In this document: positions 37,614 through 45,238 of the stretch, piece after piece | Position numbering within the stretch: the first letter of the stretch is position 1 | Layout of the letters: the number at the start of each line of letters is the position of its first letter | From: Pseudomonas saponiphila | GTDB lineage: Bacteria > Pseudomonadota > Gammaproteobacteria > Pseudomonadales > Pseudomonadaceae | Length of the DNA: 64,000 nt | Assembly: GCF_900105185.1 (NCBI RefSeq) | Contig: NZ_FNTJ01000002.1 | Coordinates: forward strand, 372,001 to 436,000 | Direction of reading: 5' to 3' | Program-made: the position numbers and the translations under genes | Notes under the pieces: generated by a model | Told to the model about the DNA's origin: nothing | The model's database searches: none | The model's input: the letters and a program-made list of their open reading frames with translations, nothing else

Positions 37614-38087
37614 ATGCGCCCTTCGTTGAACACCTTGGCCACCGCGCTCGCGCTGTTGCTGGGCGCCAGCACCCTGGCGGTGGCCGCCAATGATGGTCAG
37701 GCCCGCGCCAACCAGCTGCTGGGTTCCGATCCGCAGTTTCGTGAAACCTGGCAGAAGGTCGTGCAGCAAGAGGAGCGACTGCCCGAATGGGTGATGAACC
37801 TGTCGGGCGATGCGCCACAACAGATGAATGCAGTGACCGAAGGGGGCGATCAGTACCTGGTCGGGCCGCTGTGCGAAACCGCGCAGAGCTGTCAGAACCA
37901 GCGGCTGGTCCTCGCCTTCAGCTTCAACAAGAAGCATGCCTACGCCTTGTGGGTCGAAGTACCGGCCGGCTTGCCCGCGGACAAGTCGCCGACGCGGCAT
38001 GCCAGTTACCGTTTTCTCGGTAAGCCGGACGCCGGCATGCAGGCTTTGCTGCAAGAGCAATTGCGCAAGGATCCGAACTGGTACTGA
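37614..38087 (+). CDS. Ivy-family lysozyme-inhibitor homologue lacking the canonical loop
   Basis: This 157-residue periplasmic protein has a signal peptide ending near AVAA and the Ivy-type domain (QFRETWQKVVQQEERLPEWV, RLVLAFSFNKKHAYALWVEVP, YRFLGKPDAGMQALL). Where E. coli Ivy has the CKPHDC loop whose histidine enters the lysozyme active site, this protein has CETAQSC: the cysteine pair is kept but the histidine is missing. It corresponds to the second Ivy paralogue of Pseudomonas (PA5481 type). Lysozyme inhibition is therefore uncertain. Confidence 0.85.
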   Translation: MRPSLNTLATALALLLGASTLAVAANDGQARANQLLGSDPQFRETWQKVVQQEERLPEWVMNLSGDAPQQMNAVTEGGDQYLVGPLCETAQSCQNQRLVLAFSFNKKHAYALWVEVPAGLPADKSPTRHASYRFLGKPDAGMQALLQEQLRKDPNWY

Positions 38088-38273
38088 GTCCGGTATTGCC
38101 GATCTTGCATAACAGATAGGCGAAAGAGCCACCCAGGCGCTTTCGACTTTGCACCGCCCGAGGAAGGCGCGTGCATGACCAAGGGGCCGGGATGTTCTGA
38201 TGCTTGCATGATCGGAGTGACCTAGGGGTACAGGGAGTGCCTCCGCAAGGGCCGGGTCAGGAAAGAGCGGCGG

Positions 38274-38312
38274 CGCAAGCCCACAAGTCGTGATCGACTT
38301 GAAGGGCTTGCG
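38274..38312. other. Two-part perfect hairpin
   Basis: The outer stem CGCAAGCCC/GGGCTTGCG (9 bp) and the inner stem CAAGTCG/CGACTTG (7 bp) are separated by one or two unpaired bases and closed by TGAT. The 3' side has no T run. It could end the Ivy transcript or be part of an RNA. Confidence 0.55.
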
Positions 38313-38628
38313 GCGTGCTTGAATGGGCAAAGAACCGTTCTAGAGCCGTTGTTACATCTGCGCCGAGGCGTATTCCGAAAAAAATCTTCCATTGACGCCG
38401 ATCAAACGTTACCTGGTGTTTCTCTGCGACCGTATATCGAGAAACTTTGCGGAATAATCGCAGTGTTTCCAGGCGACCGAATCAGAACATTCTCATGTTT
38501 TTTACGATCTTTTCCTGACCTGTCCGACATGCCTGCACGCCGCCTGAAATGGCGGTTTCACGGCATTTATGCCTGCCGAAATGTCGTATTCGAACCGGTT
38601 GGGACGCTCGTTTTATTTGGAAAAACTC

Positions 38629-38643
38629 ATGCCGATTCGGCAT
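38629..38643. promoter_or_regulatory. Palindromic operator candidate upstream of gltP
   Basis: ATGCCGATTCGGCAT is a perfect 7+1+7 palindrome about 190 bp before gltP. Related half-sites (TGCCGA at 38574, GGCATCGG at 38678) lie nearby. A dimeric regulator could bind here; its identity is unknown. Confidence 0.4.
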
Positions 38644-38831
38644 AGGGTAGGCGTTTACGGCATTAGACGTTCCCCCCTGGCATCGGAATAGTTGCGCCTT
38701 TTTTCGCCCGCACAGAGCTGTAAATGCTCACTCGGGATGACCTTATACGGGGGCCGATGCACAAACTTTTCCGCTATTGAGCGTTCCAGTTCGCGCATCA
38801 GCCCGAGTCCAACTGAAGTAAGGGTAATGAT

Positions 38832-40163
38832 ATGAAGAAGGCAAAATTAAGCCTCGCCTGGCAGATCCTCATCGGTCTGGTCCTGGGGATTGCGATTGGC
38901 GCACTGCTCAATCATTTCAGTGCTGAAAAAGCCTGGTGGATCAGCAACGTCCTGCAACCTGCCGGCGATATCTTTATCCGCTTGATCAAGATGATCGTGA
39001 TCCCGATCGTCATCTCCTCGCTGATCGTCGGCATTGCCGGGGTCGGCGACGCCAAGAAGCTTGGCCGCATTGGTCTGAAGACCATCATCTACTTCGAAAT
39101 CGTCACCACCATCGCCATCGTCGTCGGCTTGCTGCTGGCCAACCTGTTCCATCCGGGCGCGGGTATCGACATGAGCACCCTGGGTACCGTGGACATTTCC
39201 AAGTACCAGGCCACCGCCGCCGAAGTGCAGCATGAGCATGCGTTCATCGAAACCATCCTCAACCTGATTCCGTCGAACATCTTCGCGGCCATGGCCCGCG
39301 GCGAGATGCTGCCGATCATTTTCTTCTCGGTGCTGTTCGGCCTGGGCCTGTCGAGCCTGCAATCCGACCTGCGCGAGCCGCTGGTGAAGATGTTCCAGGG
39401 CGTCTCGGAAAGCATGTTCAAGGTCACCCACATGATCATGAACTACGCGCCGATTGGTGTGTTTGCCCTGATCTCGGTGACCGTCGCCAACTTCGGTTTC
39501 GCCTCCCTGTTGCCATTGGCCAAGCTGGTCATCCTGGTCTACGTGGCCATCGCCTTCTTCGGCTTCGTGATCCTTGGCCTGATCGCCCGCCTGTTCGGCT
39601 TCTCGGTGATCAAGCTGATGCGCATCTTCAAGGATGAGCTGGTGCTCGCCTACTCCACCGCCAGCTCGGAAACTGTGCTGCCGCGGGTGATCGAGAAGAT
39701 GGAAGCCTACGGTGCGCCGAAAGCCATCTGCAGCTTCGTGGTACCGACCGGCTACTCCTTCAACCTCGACGGTTCGACCCTGTACCAGAGCATCGCGGCC
39801 ATCTTCATCGCCCAGCTGTACGGCATCGACCTGTCCATCAGCCAGCAATTGCTGCTGGTGCTGACCCTGATGGTCACTTCCAAAGGCATTGCCGGGGTTC
39901 CGGGCGTGTCCTTCGTAGTGCTGCTGGCCACCCTGGGCAGCGTCGGCATTCCGCTGGAAGGCCTGGCCTTCATCGCCGGTGTCGACCGGGTGATGGACAT
40001 GGCGCGTACCGCCCTGAACGTGATCGGCAACGCCCTGGCGGTACTGGTCATCGCACGTTGGGAAGGCATGTACGACGACGCCAAGGGCCAGCGCTACTGG
40101 AACTCCCTGCCGCACTGGCGCAGCAAAGAGCCGCTGCCTGCCGGCGAAACCACCAAGGGCTAA
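38832..40163 (+). CDS. gltP: Glutamate/aspartate:proton symporter
   Basis: This 443-residue DAACS-family transporter has about eight membrane helices and two re-entrant loops. The serine-rich hairpin loop AYSTASSETVLPRV and the substrate/cation motif FNLDGSTLYQSIAAIFIAQ are intact. The family imports acidic amino acids, and close relatives also take C4-dicarboxylates, so specificity is not certain. AAGTAAGGG lies upstream of the ATG. A REPIN and a terminator follow. Confidence 0.93.
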   Translation: MKKAKLSLAWQILIGLVLGIAIGALLNHFSAEKAWWISNVLQPAGDIFIRLIKMIVIPIVISSLIVGIAGVGDAKKLGRIGLKTIIYFEIVTTIAIVVGLLLANLFHPGAGIDMSTLGTVDISKYQATAAEVQHEHAFIETILNLIPSNIFAAMARGEMLPIIFFSVLFGLGLSSLQSDLREPLVKMFQGVSESMFKVTHMIMNYAPIGVFALISVTVANFGFASLLPLAKLVILVYVAIAFFGFVILGLIARLFGFSVIKLMRIFKDELVLAYSTASSETVLPRVIEKMEAYGAPKAICSFVVPTGYSFNLDGSTLYQSIAAIFIAQLYGIDLSISQQLLLVLTLMVTSKGIAGVPGVSFVVLLATLGSVGIPLEGLAFIAGVDRVMDMARTALNVIGNALAVLVIARWEGMYDDAKGQRYWNSLPHWRSKEPLPAGETTKG

Positions 40164-40175
40164 GCGCCTACTGCG

Positions 40176-40255
40176 TAGGAGCTGGCTTGCCAGCGAAGAG
40201 GCCCCGAGCCCTGCACATGCCTGGACGCTCGCCTTCGCCGGCAAGCCGGCTCCTA
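40176..40255. repeat. REPIN after gltP
   Basis: TAGGAGCTGGCTTGCCAGCGAAG (40176-40198) is inverted relative to the CTTCGCCGGCAAGCCGGCTCC type half (40233-40255). It is the same REP family as the elements at 5828, 41581/42819 and 53824. Confidence 0.9.
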
Positions 40256-40260
40256 CAGAT

Positions 40261-40289
40261 GACAGACCCCGGTTAATCCGGGGTTTGTC
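40261..40289 (+). terminator. Terminator after gltP
   Basis: GACAGACCCCGG and CCGGGGTTTGTC form a 12-bp stem with one G-U pair around TTAAT, followed by GTTTCTG. Confidence 0.82.
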
Positions 40290-40340
40290 GTTTCTGCCCG
40301 CCCCGCTATCATTCGCCGCATCTTTCGAGGGGTATGACCG

Positions 40341-41570
40341 ATGCTCAATGGCCTGTGGCTTGGCTTCTTTGTCGTGGCGACCGTGTCGGCCCTGGCCCAG
40401 TGGCTGGTGGGCGGTAATGCCGGGATCTTCGCCGCCATGGTGGAAAGCATCTTCGCCATGGCCAAGCTGTCGGTCGAGGTGATGGTGCTGCTGTTCGGCA
40501 CCCTGACCCTGTGGCTGGGCTTTCTGCGCATTGCCGAGAAGGCCGGCATCGTCGAATGGCTGGCCAAGGTCCTGGGCCCGCTGTTCAAGCGGCTGATGCC
40601 GGAGGTCCCGCCCGGTCACCCGGCCCTGGGCCTGATCACCCTGAATTTCGCCGCCAACGGCCTGGGCCTGGACAACGCCGCCACGCCCATCGGCCTCAAG
40701 GCCATGCGTGCCTTGCAGGAGCTCAATCCCAGCGCCACCACCGCGAGCAATGCGCAGATCCTGTTCCTGGTGCTCAACGCCTCGTCCCTGACCCTGCTGC
40801 CGGTGACCATCTTCATGTACCGCGCCCAGCAAGGCGCGGCGGATCCGACCCTGGTGTTCCTGCCGATCCTCCTGGCTACCAGTGCCTCGACCCTGGTGGG
40901 CCTGCTGTCGGTGGCGGTGATGCAGCGCCTGCGTCTGTGGGACCCGGTGGTGCTGGCCTATCTGATCCCCGGGGCCCTGGCCCTGGGCGCCTTCATGGCC
41001 TTGCTGGCGACCCTCTCGGCCACGGCCCTGGCGTCGCTGTCGTCGATCCTCGGCAACCTCACGCTGTTTGGTCTGATCATGCTGTTCCTGGTGATTGGCG
41101 CGCTGCGCAAGGTCAAGGTCTACGAGGCCTTTGTCGAAGGCGCCAAGGAAGGCTTCGAGGTGGCCAAGAACCTGCTGCCGTATCTGGTGGCCATGCTCTG
41201 CGCCATTGGCGTGTTGCGGGCTTCCGGGGCGCTTGATTTCGGTCTAGACGGCATTCGCCACCTGGTGGCCTGGGCCGGTTGGGACACACGCTTCGTCGAT
41301 GCCCTGCCCACCGCCATGGTCAAGCCATTCTCCGGCAGTGCCGCCCGGGCCATGCTGATCGAAACCATGAAGACCCAGGGCGTGGACAGCTTCCCGGCCC
41401 TGGCGGCGGCGACCATCCAGGGCAGTACCGAAACCACCTTCTATGTGCTGGCGGTCTACTTCGGTGCGGTGAGCATCCAGCGGGTGCGGCACGCCGTGGG
41501 CTGTGCCTTGCTGGCGGAGTTCGCTGGCGTGGTGGCGGCGATTGCGGTTTGCTACTGGTTCTTTGGCTGA
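40341..41570 (+). CDS. SpmAB-like nucleoside-recognition (Gate) membrane protein
   Basis: This 409-residue protein of about nine helices looks like a fusion of the SpmA and SpmB halves. The first half has the Gate-domain text LNFAANGLGLDNAATPIGLKAM and the second has PTAMVKPFSGSAARAMLIE and TIQGSTETTFYVLAVYFG. In Bacillus SpmA/B act in spore core dehydration; in Pseudomonas the role is unknown, possibly small-molecule export. The name does not imply sporulation. It appears monocistronic and ends beside the REP element hit by the IS. Confidence 0.85.
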   Translation: MLNGLWLGFFVVATVSALAQWLVGGNAGIFAAMVESIFAMAKLSVEVMVLLFGTLTLWLGFLRIAEKAGIVEWLAKVLGPLFKRLMPEVPPGHPALGLITLNFAANGLGLDNAATPIGLKAMRALQELNPSATTASNAQILFLVLNASSLTLLPVTIFMYRAQQGAADPTLVFLPILLATSASTLVGLLSVAVMQRLRLWDPVVLAYLIPGALALGAFMALLATLSATALASLSSILGNLTLFGLIMLFLVIGALRKVKVYEAFVEGAKEGFEVAKNLLPYLVAMLCAIGVLRASGALDFGLDGIRHLVAWAGWDTRFVDALPTAMVKPFSGSAARAMLIETMKTQGVDSFPALAAATIQGSTETTFYVLAVYFGAVSIQRVRHAVGCALLAEFAGVVAAIAVCYWFFG

Positions 41571-41580
41571 GTTGACCGAG

Positions 41581-41595
41581 TCTTCGCCGGCAAGC
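41581..41595. repeat. Left part of a REP split by the IS element
   Basis: TCTTCGCCGGCAAGC continues, after removal of the IS and one AGC copy, as CGGCTCCTAC at 42822. This rebuilds a complete REP of the type seen at 40233-40255. Confidence 0.85.
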
Positions 41596-41652
41596 TGTTG
41601 TGGCTCAATATTCCTGGACCACTCTGTAGGAGTTTCAACCTAAGGAAGCATC

Positions 41653-41949
41653 ATGGGATTTCGGGTTGTTAGCGCTGAAGAAAAGGCCGAAGCCATTCGC
41701 TTGGTCGTGGAAATGAATTACTCGGTGCCTAAGGCATGTGAGCAAACTGGGGTTGGGCCTACAGCCCTGCGACGCTGGGTCGCCAGATGGCGCAAGGAGC
41801 ATGAAGGAGCCTTGCTGCCCACACGCCCTCAGGACCAGGAACTGATTGATTCACTGCAGGCCAGACTCGCCTTGCTGGAAGCCGAGAATAGCGTCCTAAA
41901 AAAGCAATTGCCCTCTCATCTGAAGGTGCTGTTCAGCCGAATCAAATGA
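41653..41949 (+). CDS. IS3-family OrfA (DNA-binding half of transposase)
   Basis: This 98-residue protein has a helix-turn-helix (SAEEKAEAIRLVVEMNYSVPKACEQTG region) that in IS3 elements binds the terminal repeats, and a leucine-zipper segment (LQARLALLEAENSVLKKQL) for multimerisation. AAGGAAG lies upstream of the ATG. Its last codons overlap orfB by 4 bp. Confidence 0.93.
   Translation: MGFRVVSAEEKAEAIRLVVEMNYSVPKACEQTGVGPTALRRWVARWRKEHEGALLPTRPQDQELIDSLQARLALLEAENSVLKKQLPSHLKVLFSRIK
41898..41904 (+). other. Programmed -1 frameshift site A_AAA_AAG
   Basis: The heptamer AAAAAAG is phased in the orfA frame as xxA AAA AAG, the standard IS3 slippery sequence. After a -1 slip the frame is open for 14 codons and joins orfB exactly at its ATG (41946), giving a 375-residue OrfAB fusion. 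Confidence 0.85.
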
Positions 41950-42779
41950 TCGAGGGGTTGAAAGGACAGCTCTCCATTCGGCACTGCTGTCGACTTCTGG
42001 GCGTGCCTCGCAGCAGCTATTACGCCAAGCCCGTGGCTCGGTCTGAACCTGGGGTCGAGCGGCAACTGGAAAAGACCATTCGGCAGCTGCACCGGGAGCA
42101 TCGAGGTGCCCTGGGCGCCCGGGGATTTGCCAGGGAGCTCAAAAAACAGGGCGTAGCGGTTGGGCGCCATCGTATGGGCCGTCTGATGAAAAACCTTGGG
42201 CTGGTCAGGCGACGAGCCCGTTACGCTCACTATCGTCGGACCGGAAAGCCCAGCAATACCGCAGCCAATCTCCTCGATCGTCGCTTTAATCCTGCATCAC
42301 CCAATACGTTTTGGGCCGGAGACATCACTTACATTCGCGTCGGTGGAAGCTGGCTGTACCTGGCAATCGTGATGGATTTGTTTTCACGTCGGATCATCGG
42401 CTGGGCCTTTTCCAGGACCGCCGATGCCGAGCTGTCGCTCAAGGCGTTACGGCTGGCTGTTGGCATACGTCGGCCTGGTTCAGCGCTGGTATTCCACTCG
42501 GACCAGGGCTGCCAATACACCGCGGATCGCTTTGTCGAATACCTGGCTGAAAAGCAGATCGTGCAGAGCATGAGTCGACGCGCAAACTGCTGGGACAACG
42601 CGGTGGTGGCGCGTTATTTCCGGACACTGAAACACGATTGGTCGCCTGAAAATGGCTACCAGAATCATTTTGAGGCGCAGAAGGATGTGATGGATTTCAT
42701 TGCCCATTACAACCATCGGCGTTGCCACAGCGCCTCGAACGATCTGCCGCCCGCTGCTTTTGAAAGGCTGGCGGCCTAA
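41946..42779 (+). CDS. IS3-family OrfB (catalytic half of transposase), catalytic Glu replaced by Ala
   Basis: This 277-residue protein has an N-terminal HTH_21-like segment and an rve/RNase-H-fold integrase core. The first two catalytic acids are D126 (WAGDITYI) and D186 (HSDQGCQY). The third, expected 35 residues later in the DNAVxE motif, is Ala222 (DNAVVARYF; codon GCG at 42609-42611). A one-base change from GAG would explain it. The rest of the gene is intact, so the loss looks recent. In nature OrfB is mainly made as the OrfAB fusion. Confidence 0.93.
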   Translation: MIEGLKGQLSIRHCCRLLGVPRSSYYAKPVARSEPGVERQLEKTIRQLHREHRGALGARGFARELKKQGVAVGRHRMGRLMKNLGLVRRRARYAHYRRTGKPSNTAANLLDRRFNPASPNTFWAGDITYIRVGGSWLYLAIVMDLFSRRIIGWAFSRTADAELSLKALRLAVGIRRPGSALVFHSDQGCQYTADRFVEYLAEKQIVQSMSRRANCWDNAVVARYFRTLKHDWSPENGYQNHFEAQKDVMDFIAHYNHRRCHSASNDLPPAAFERLAA

Positions 42780-42818
42780 TGCTCCTACAGAGTGGTCCAA
42801 AAAAGCTGGACCACTACA

Positions 42819-42861
42819 AGCCGGCTCCTACACCACCGGTAGGAGCCGGCTTGCCAGCGAA
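42819..42861. repeat. Right part of the IS-split REPIN
   Basis: AGCCGGCTCCTAC completes the REP interrupted by the IS, and after ACCACCGG the second REP, TAGGAGCCGGCTTGCCAGCGAA, lies in inverse orientation (42840-42861). Confidence 0.87.
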
Positions 42862-42868
42862 TGGGCGC

Positions 42869-43498
42869 TCAACGCTTGAGCGCCCGATTGCCCTGCCCCA
42901 CCGCCCAGTCCACCACCTGTCGGGTCAGCGCATCGCTGGCCTGGCCAAACCCCGTCACCACCGCCGGTATCCCGGTTTCAGTCAGTGGCTGGCGCACTTC
43001 GAAACGTCGACTGGCGAGGATCTTCTGGTCATTGCCACGAATCAGTCGCGCGTCCAGGCGGATCACCACCTGGACGGTCGTGCCCTGGTACTCGGTCTGG
43101 AAGGCTTGCAGGTCGCCGCCCAGGGCCAGGTCGGTCTGCAGGTTGCTGTCGTCGGTGCTCAACAGCTGTACCCGGCCATCGCGCTGGAAGCCGTCCAGCA
43201 GGCGGTTGCGCAGCAGGATCGGCGCCGGGTCGCTCCAGCGCGAAGCCTTGTAGCTGCTGATCAGGTTGCCCTGGGGAAGTACCGCGATCCGCGCGCTGTT
43301 CAGCGCGTCGCCGGCCTGGGGCTTGAGCAACTGCAAGGACCACGGCAGGGCCTGGCTCGGGGCCGTGGCGCCGGCCTGGTTCACCGGCAGCCGATAGATG
43401 TCCAGCGGCTCGCCCTTGGGCAGGATCGAGCAGGCGCCGGTCATGACCAGGGCGGCACTCAGGGCCAAGCGGGCAAACAGGCGATCGGCACGCTTCAT
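42869..43498 (-). CDS. ABC-type transport auxiliary lipoprotein (PqiC/YmbA-like)
   Basis: This 209-residue protein has a lipoprotein-type signal with lipobox TGAC (C23), then the ABC_trans_aux domain (RIAVLPQGNLISSYKASRWSDPAPILLRNRLLDGF). PqiC-like lipoproteins sit on the inner face of the outer membrane and work with MCE proteins in lipid traffic. It overlaps the upstream MCE gene by 4 bp and is the last gene of the operon. Confidence 0.88.
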   Translation of the reverse strand: MKRADRLFARLALSAALVMTGACSILPKGEPLDIYRLPVNQAGATAPSQALPWSLQLLKPQAGDALNSARIAVLPQGNLISSYKASRWSDPAPILLRNRLLDGFQRDGRVQLLSTDDSNLQTDLALGGDLQAFQTEYQGTTVQVVIRLDARLIRGNDQKILASRRFEVRQPLTETGIPAVVTGFGQASDALTRQVVDWAVGQGNRALKR

Positions 43499-44433
43499 GG
43501 CGTGAACTCCTTGTTTTTCTCGTTACCCAGCAAATAACCGCCGGGGTTGGCTTCCAGGCGGCGGGTGATGCTCCGCAGCGAGCCCAGGGTTTCGCGCAGT
43601 TCGCGTACCGCTGGCGCCAGGCCGTTGAGGCCCTGCATGCCGTTGTTCAGCGAGTCCTGATTGTTGCTCAGCAGCGTGTTCAGGGTGGCGCTGCTCTGCT
43701 CCAGGTTGCGCATGGCCTGTGCCGCGCTGCCGACCATCTGCTTGCCCTGGTCGCTGAGCAGGCCGTTGGCGTTGCGCATCAGCGCGGTGGTCTGTTCCAG
43801 CATGGCGCTGGTCTGCTTGCTGATGGTGCCCAGTTGCTGCATCAGTTGGCGCAGCTCATCACGTTGCCCGGCGATGCTCGCCGAGGTTTTCTGCAGGTTG
43901 TCCAGGGTGCCGCTGACCCGTTCCACGTTGTCCGGGGAGAACATGCGGTTGGCGTTGTGCAGCAGCAGGTTGACCCCGGTCATCAGGTCGTTGCTGTTGT
44001 TCAGCAGGCGGGCGATGGGCGATGGCGAGGCGATGATGGTCGGCAGTTGGCCATCCTTGCCCTTGAGGGGCGGGCTTTGCGGCGTGCCGCCGCTGAGCTG
44101 GATGATCGAGGTGCCGGTGATGCCGGTCAGGGCCAGCTTGGCCTGGGTGTCTTCCTTGATCGGCGTTTCACTGCCCAGGCGGATCTGCGCCAGTACCCGG
44201 CGCGGGTCCTTGGGATCCAGGCGCAGGTTGACCACATCGCCGACCTTGATCCCGCTGTATTGCACGGCGCTGCCCTTGGACAGGCCGCTGACCGCCTCGT
44301 TGAACACGATCTGGTAGTCCTGGAAGGCGCTGTCGACACTGGACTTGGCCAGCCACAGGCCGAACAGCAGGGCGCCGGCCACCACGATCACGGTGAACAG
44401 GCCGATCAGTACATGATGGGCTCGGGTTTCCAT
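43495..44433 (-). CDS. MCE-domain (MlaD family) lipid transport protein
   Basis: This 312-residue inner-membrane protein has one N-terminal helix (about 8-29), one MCE domain (about 37-115, VQYSGIKVGDVVNLRL and GTSIIQLSGG), and a long helical C-terminus with coiled-coil character. MCE proteins form hexamers that carry lipids across the periplasm. ATG 44433 has GAGGG upstream; longer frames run into the ATPase gene. It lies 1 bp from the ATPase gene stop, so it is cotranscribed. Confidence 0.92.
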   Translation of the reverse strand: METRAHHVLIGLFTVIVVAGALLFGLWLAKSSVDSAFQDYQIVFNEAVSGLSKGSAVQYSGIKVGDVVNLRLDPKDPRRVLAQIRLGSETPIKEDTQAKLALTGITGTSIIQLSGGTPQSPPLKGKDGQLPTIIASPSPIARLLNNSNDLMTGVNLLLHNANRMFSPDNVERVSGTLDNLQKTSASIAGQRDELRQLMQQLGTISKQTSAMLEQTTALMRNANGLLSDQGKQMVGSAAQAMRNLEQSSATLNTLLSNNQDSLNNGMQGLNGLAPAVRELRETLGSLRSITRRLEANPGGYLLGNEKNKEFTP

Positions 44434-44434
44434 G

Positions 44435-45238
44435 TCATCCCTCGTTGGTCTGTGTAGCGGCCTGATAGGCCGCGCGGCCGCGAGGGCCATGGAAGTACTG
44501 GTGAATCCATTCGTCCGGGGTTTCGGCGACCACATCGATGGCGTCCGCCACCAGTACCTTTTTCTGTGCCAGCACCGCCACCCGGTCGGTGATGGTGTAG
44601 AGCGTGTCCAGGTCGTGGGTGACCAGGAACACACTCAGGCCCAGGGCATCGCGCAGGGTCAGGATCAACTGGTCGAAGGCGGCGGCCCCCACCGGGTCGA
44701 GGCCGGCGGTGGGTTCGTCGAGAAACAGGATATCCGGGTCCAGGGCCAGTGCCCGGGCCAGGGCGGCACGCTTGATCATCCCGCCGGACAGCGAAGCCGG
44801 GTATTTGTCCGCCGCCGACAGTGGCAGCCCGGCCAGCGCCAGCTTGACCGCCGCCAGGTGCTCGGCATCGGCGCGAGACCGCCCGGCATGCTCGATCAGT
44901 GGCAGGGCGACGTTCTCGGTGACCGTCAGCGAGGTGAACAGCGCGCCCTTCTGGAACAGCACGCCAAAGCGCCGTTCGATCAACGAGCGTTGTTGTTCCG
45001 GCAGGCTCGGCAGGTCCTGGCCAAAGACCCGCACCGAGCCTTCGCTGGGTTGGCGCAGGCCGACGATGCTGCGCAGCAGCACCGACTTGCCGCTGCCGGA
45101 GCCGCCGACCACGCCAAGGATCTCGCCCTTGAACACGTCCAGGTCGAGGTTCTCGTGCACGCTCTGCTTGCCGAAGCGATTGCACAGGCCGCGGACATCG
45201 ATCACCGCCTCGGTTGGCGCGCGTGGTGCACGGCTCAC
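44435..45238 (-). CDS. MlaF-like ABC transporter ATPase
   Basis: This 267-residue ATPase has Walker A GGSGSGKSV, signature LSGGMIKRAALARAL and Walker B ILFLDEPTAGLD, as in MlaF. A valine in place of Thr/Ser after the Walker A GKS (GKSVLLRSI) is usual for MlaF proteins. It energises lipid movement through the STAS-permease and MCE subunits and overlaps the permease gene by 4 bp. Confidence 0.93.
   Translation of the reverse strand: MSRAPRAPTEAVIDVRGLCNRFGKQSVHENLDLDVFKGEILGVVGGSGSGKSVLLRSIVGLRQPSEGSVRVFGQDLPSLPEQQRSLIERRFGVLFQKGALFTSLTVTENVALPLIEHAGRSRADAEHLAAVKLALAGLPLSAADKYPASLSGGMIKRAALARALALDPDILFLDEPTAGLDPVGAAAFDQLILTLRDALGLSVFLVTHDLDTLYTITDRVAVLAQKKVLVADAIDVVAETPDEWIHQYFHGPRGRAAYQAATQTNEG

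Larger units (their letters stand above)
38088..38831. other. Long leader region upstream of gltP
   Basis: No supported gene is found in these 744 bp. It holds a large hairpin (38274-38312), a smaller CCGCC-TGAAAT-GGCGG stem near 38540-38555, and a perfect 15-bp palindrome (38629-38643). A 108-codon frame at 38319-38645 has no ribosome site or recognisable protein. The region may carry the terminator of the Ivy operon, the gltP promoter, and possibly an unannotated RNA. Confidence 0.45.
41596..42818 (+). mobile_element. IS3-family insertion sequence inside a REP palindrome
   Basis: The element is 1223 bp long. Its ends are TGTTGTGG on the left and CCACTACA on the right, with a perfect 18-bp inverted repeat further in (TGGACCACTCTGTAGGAG at 41615-41632, inverse at 42782-42799). 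The flanks show a 3-bp target duplication AGC (41593-41595 and 42819-42821); if the last CA is counted as target, the duplication would be CAAGC. It carries orfA and orfB in overlapping phases with a -1 frameshift signal. Removing it restores an intact REPIN. OrfB lacks the catalytic glutamate, so this copy may not move by itself. Confidence 0.93.

Noticed and set aside
38319..38645. 108-codon frame upstream of gltP
   Set aside because: No ribosome site, mixed composition and no recognisable family; it also covers the hairpins and palindrome described for that gap.
38847..40832. 661-codon open frame on the minus strand across gltP
   Set aside because: It is antisense to gltP, whose protein is clearly recognised. 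The predicted sequence is rich in His, Gln, Gly and Asp, the usual artefact of high-GC third positions.
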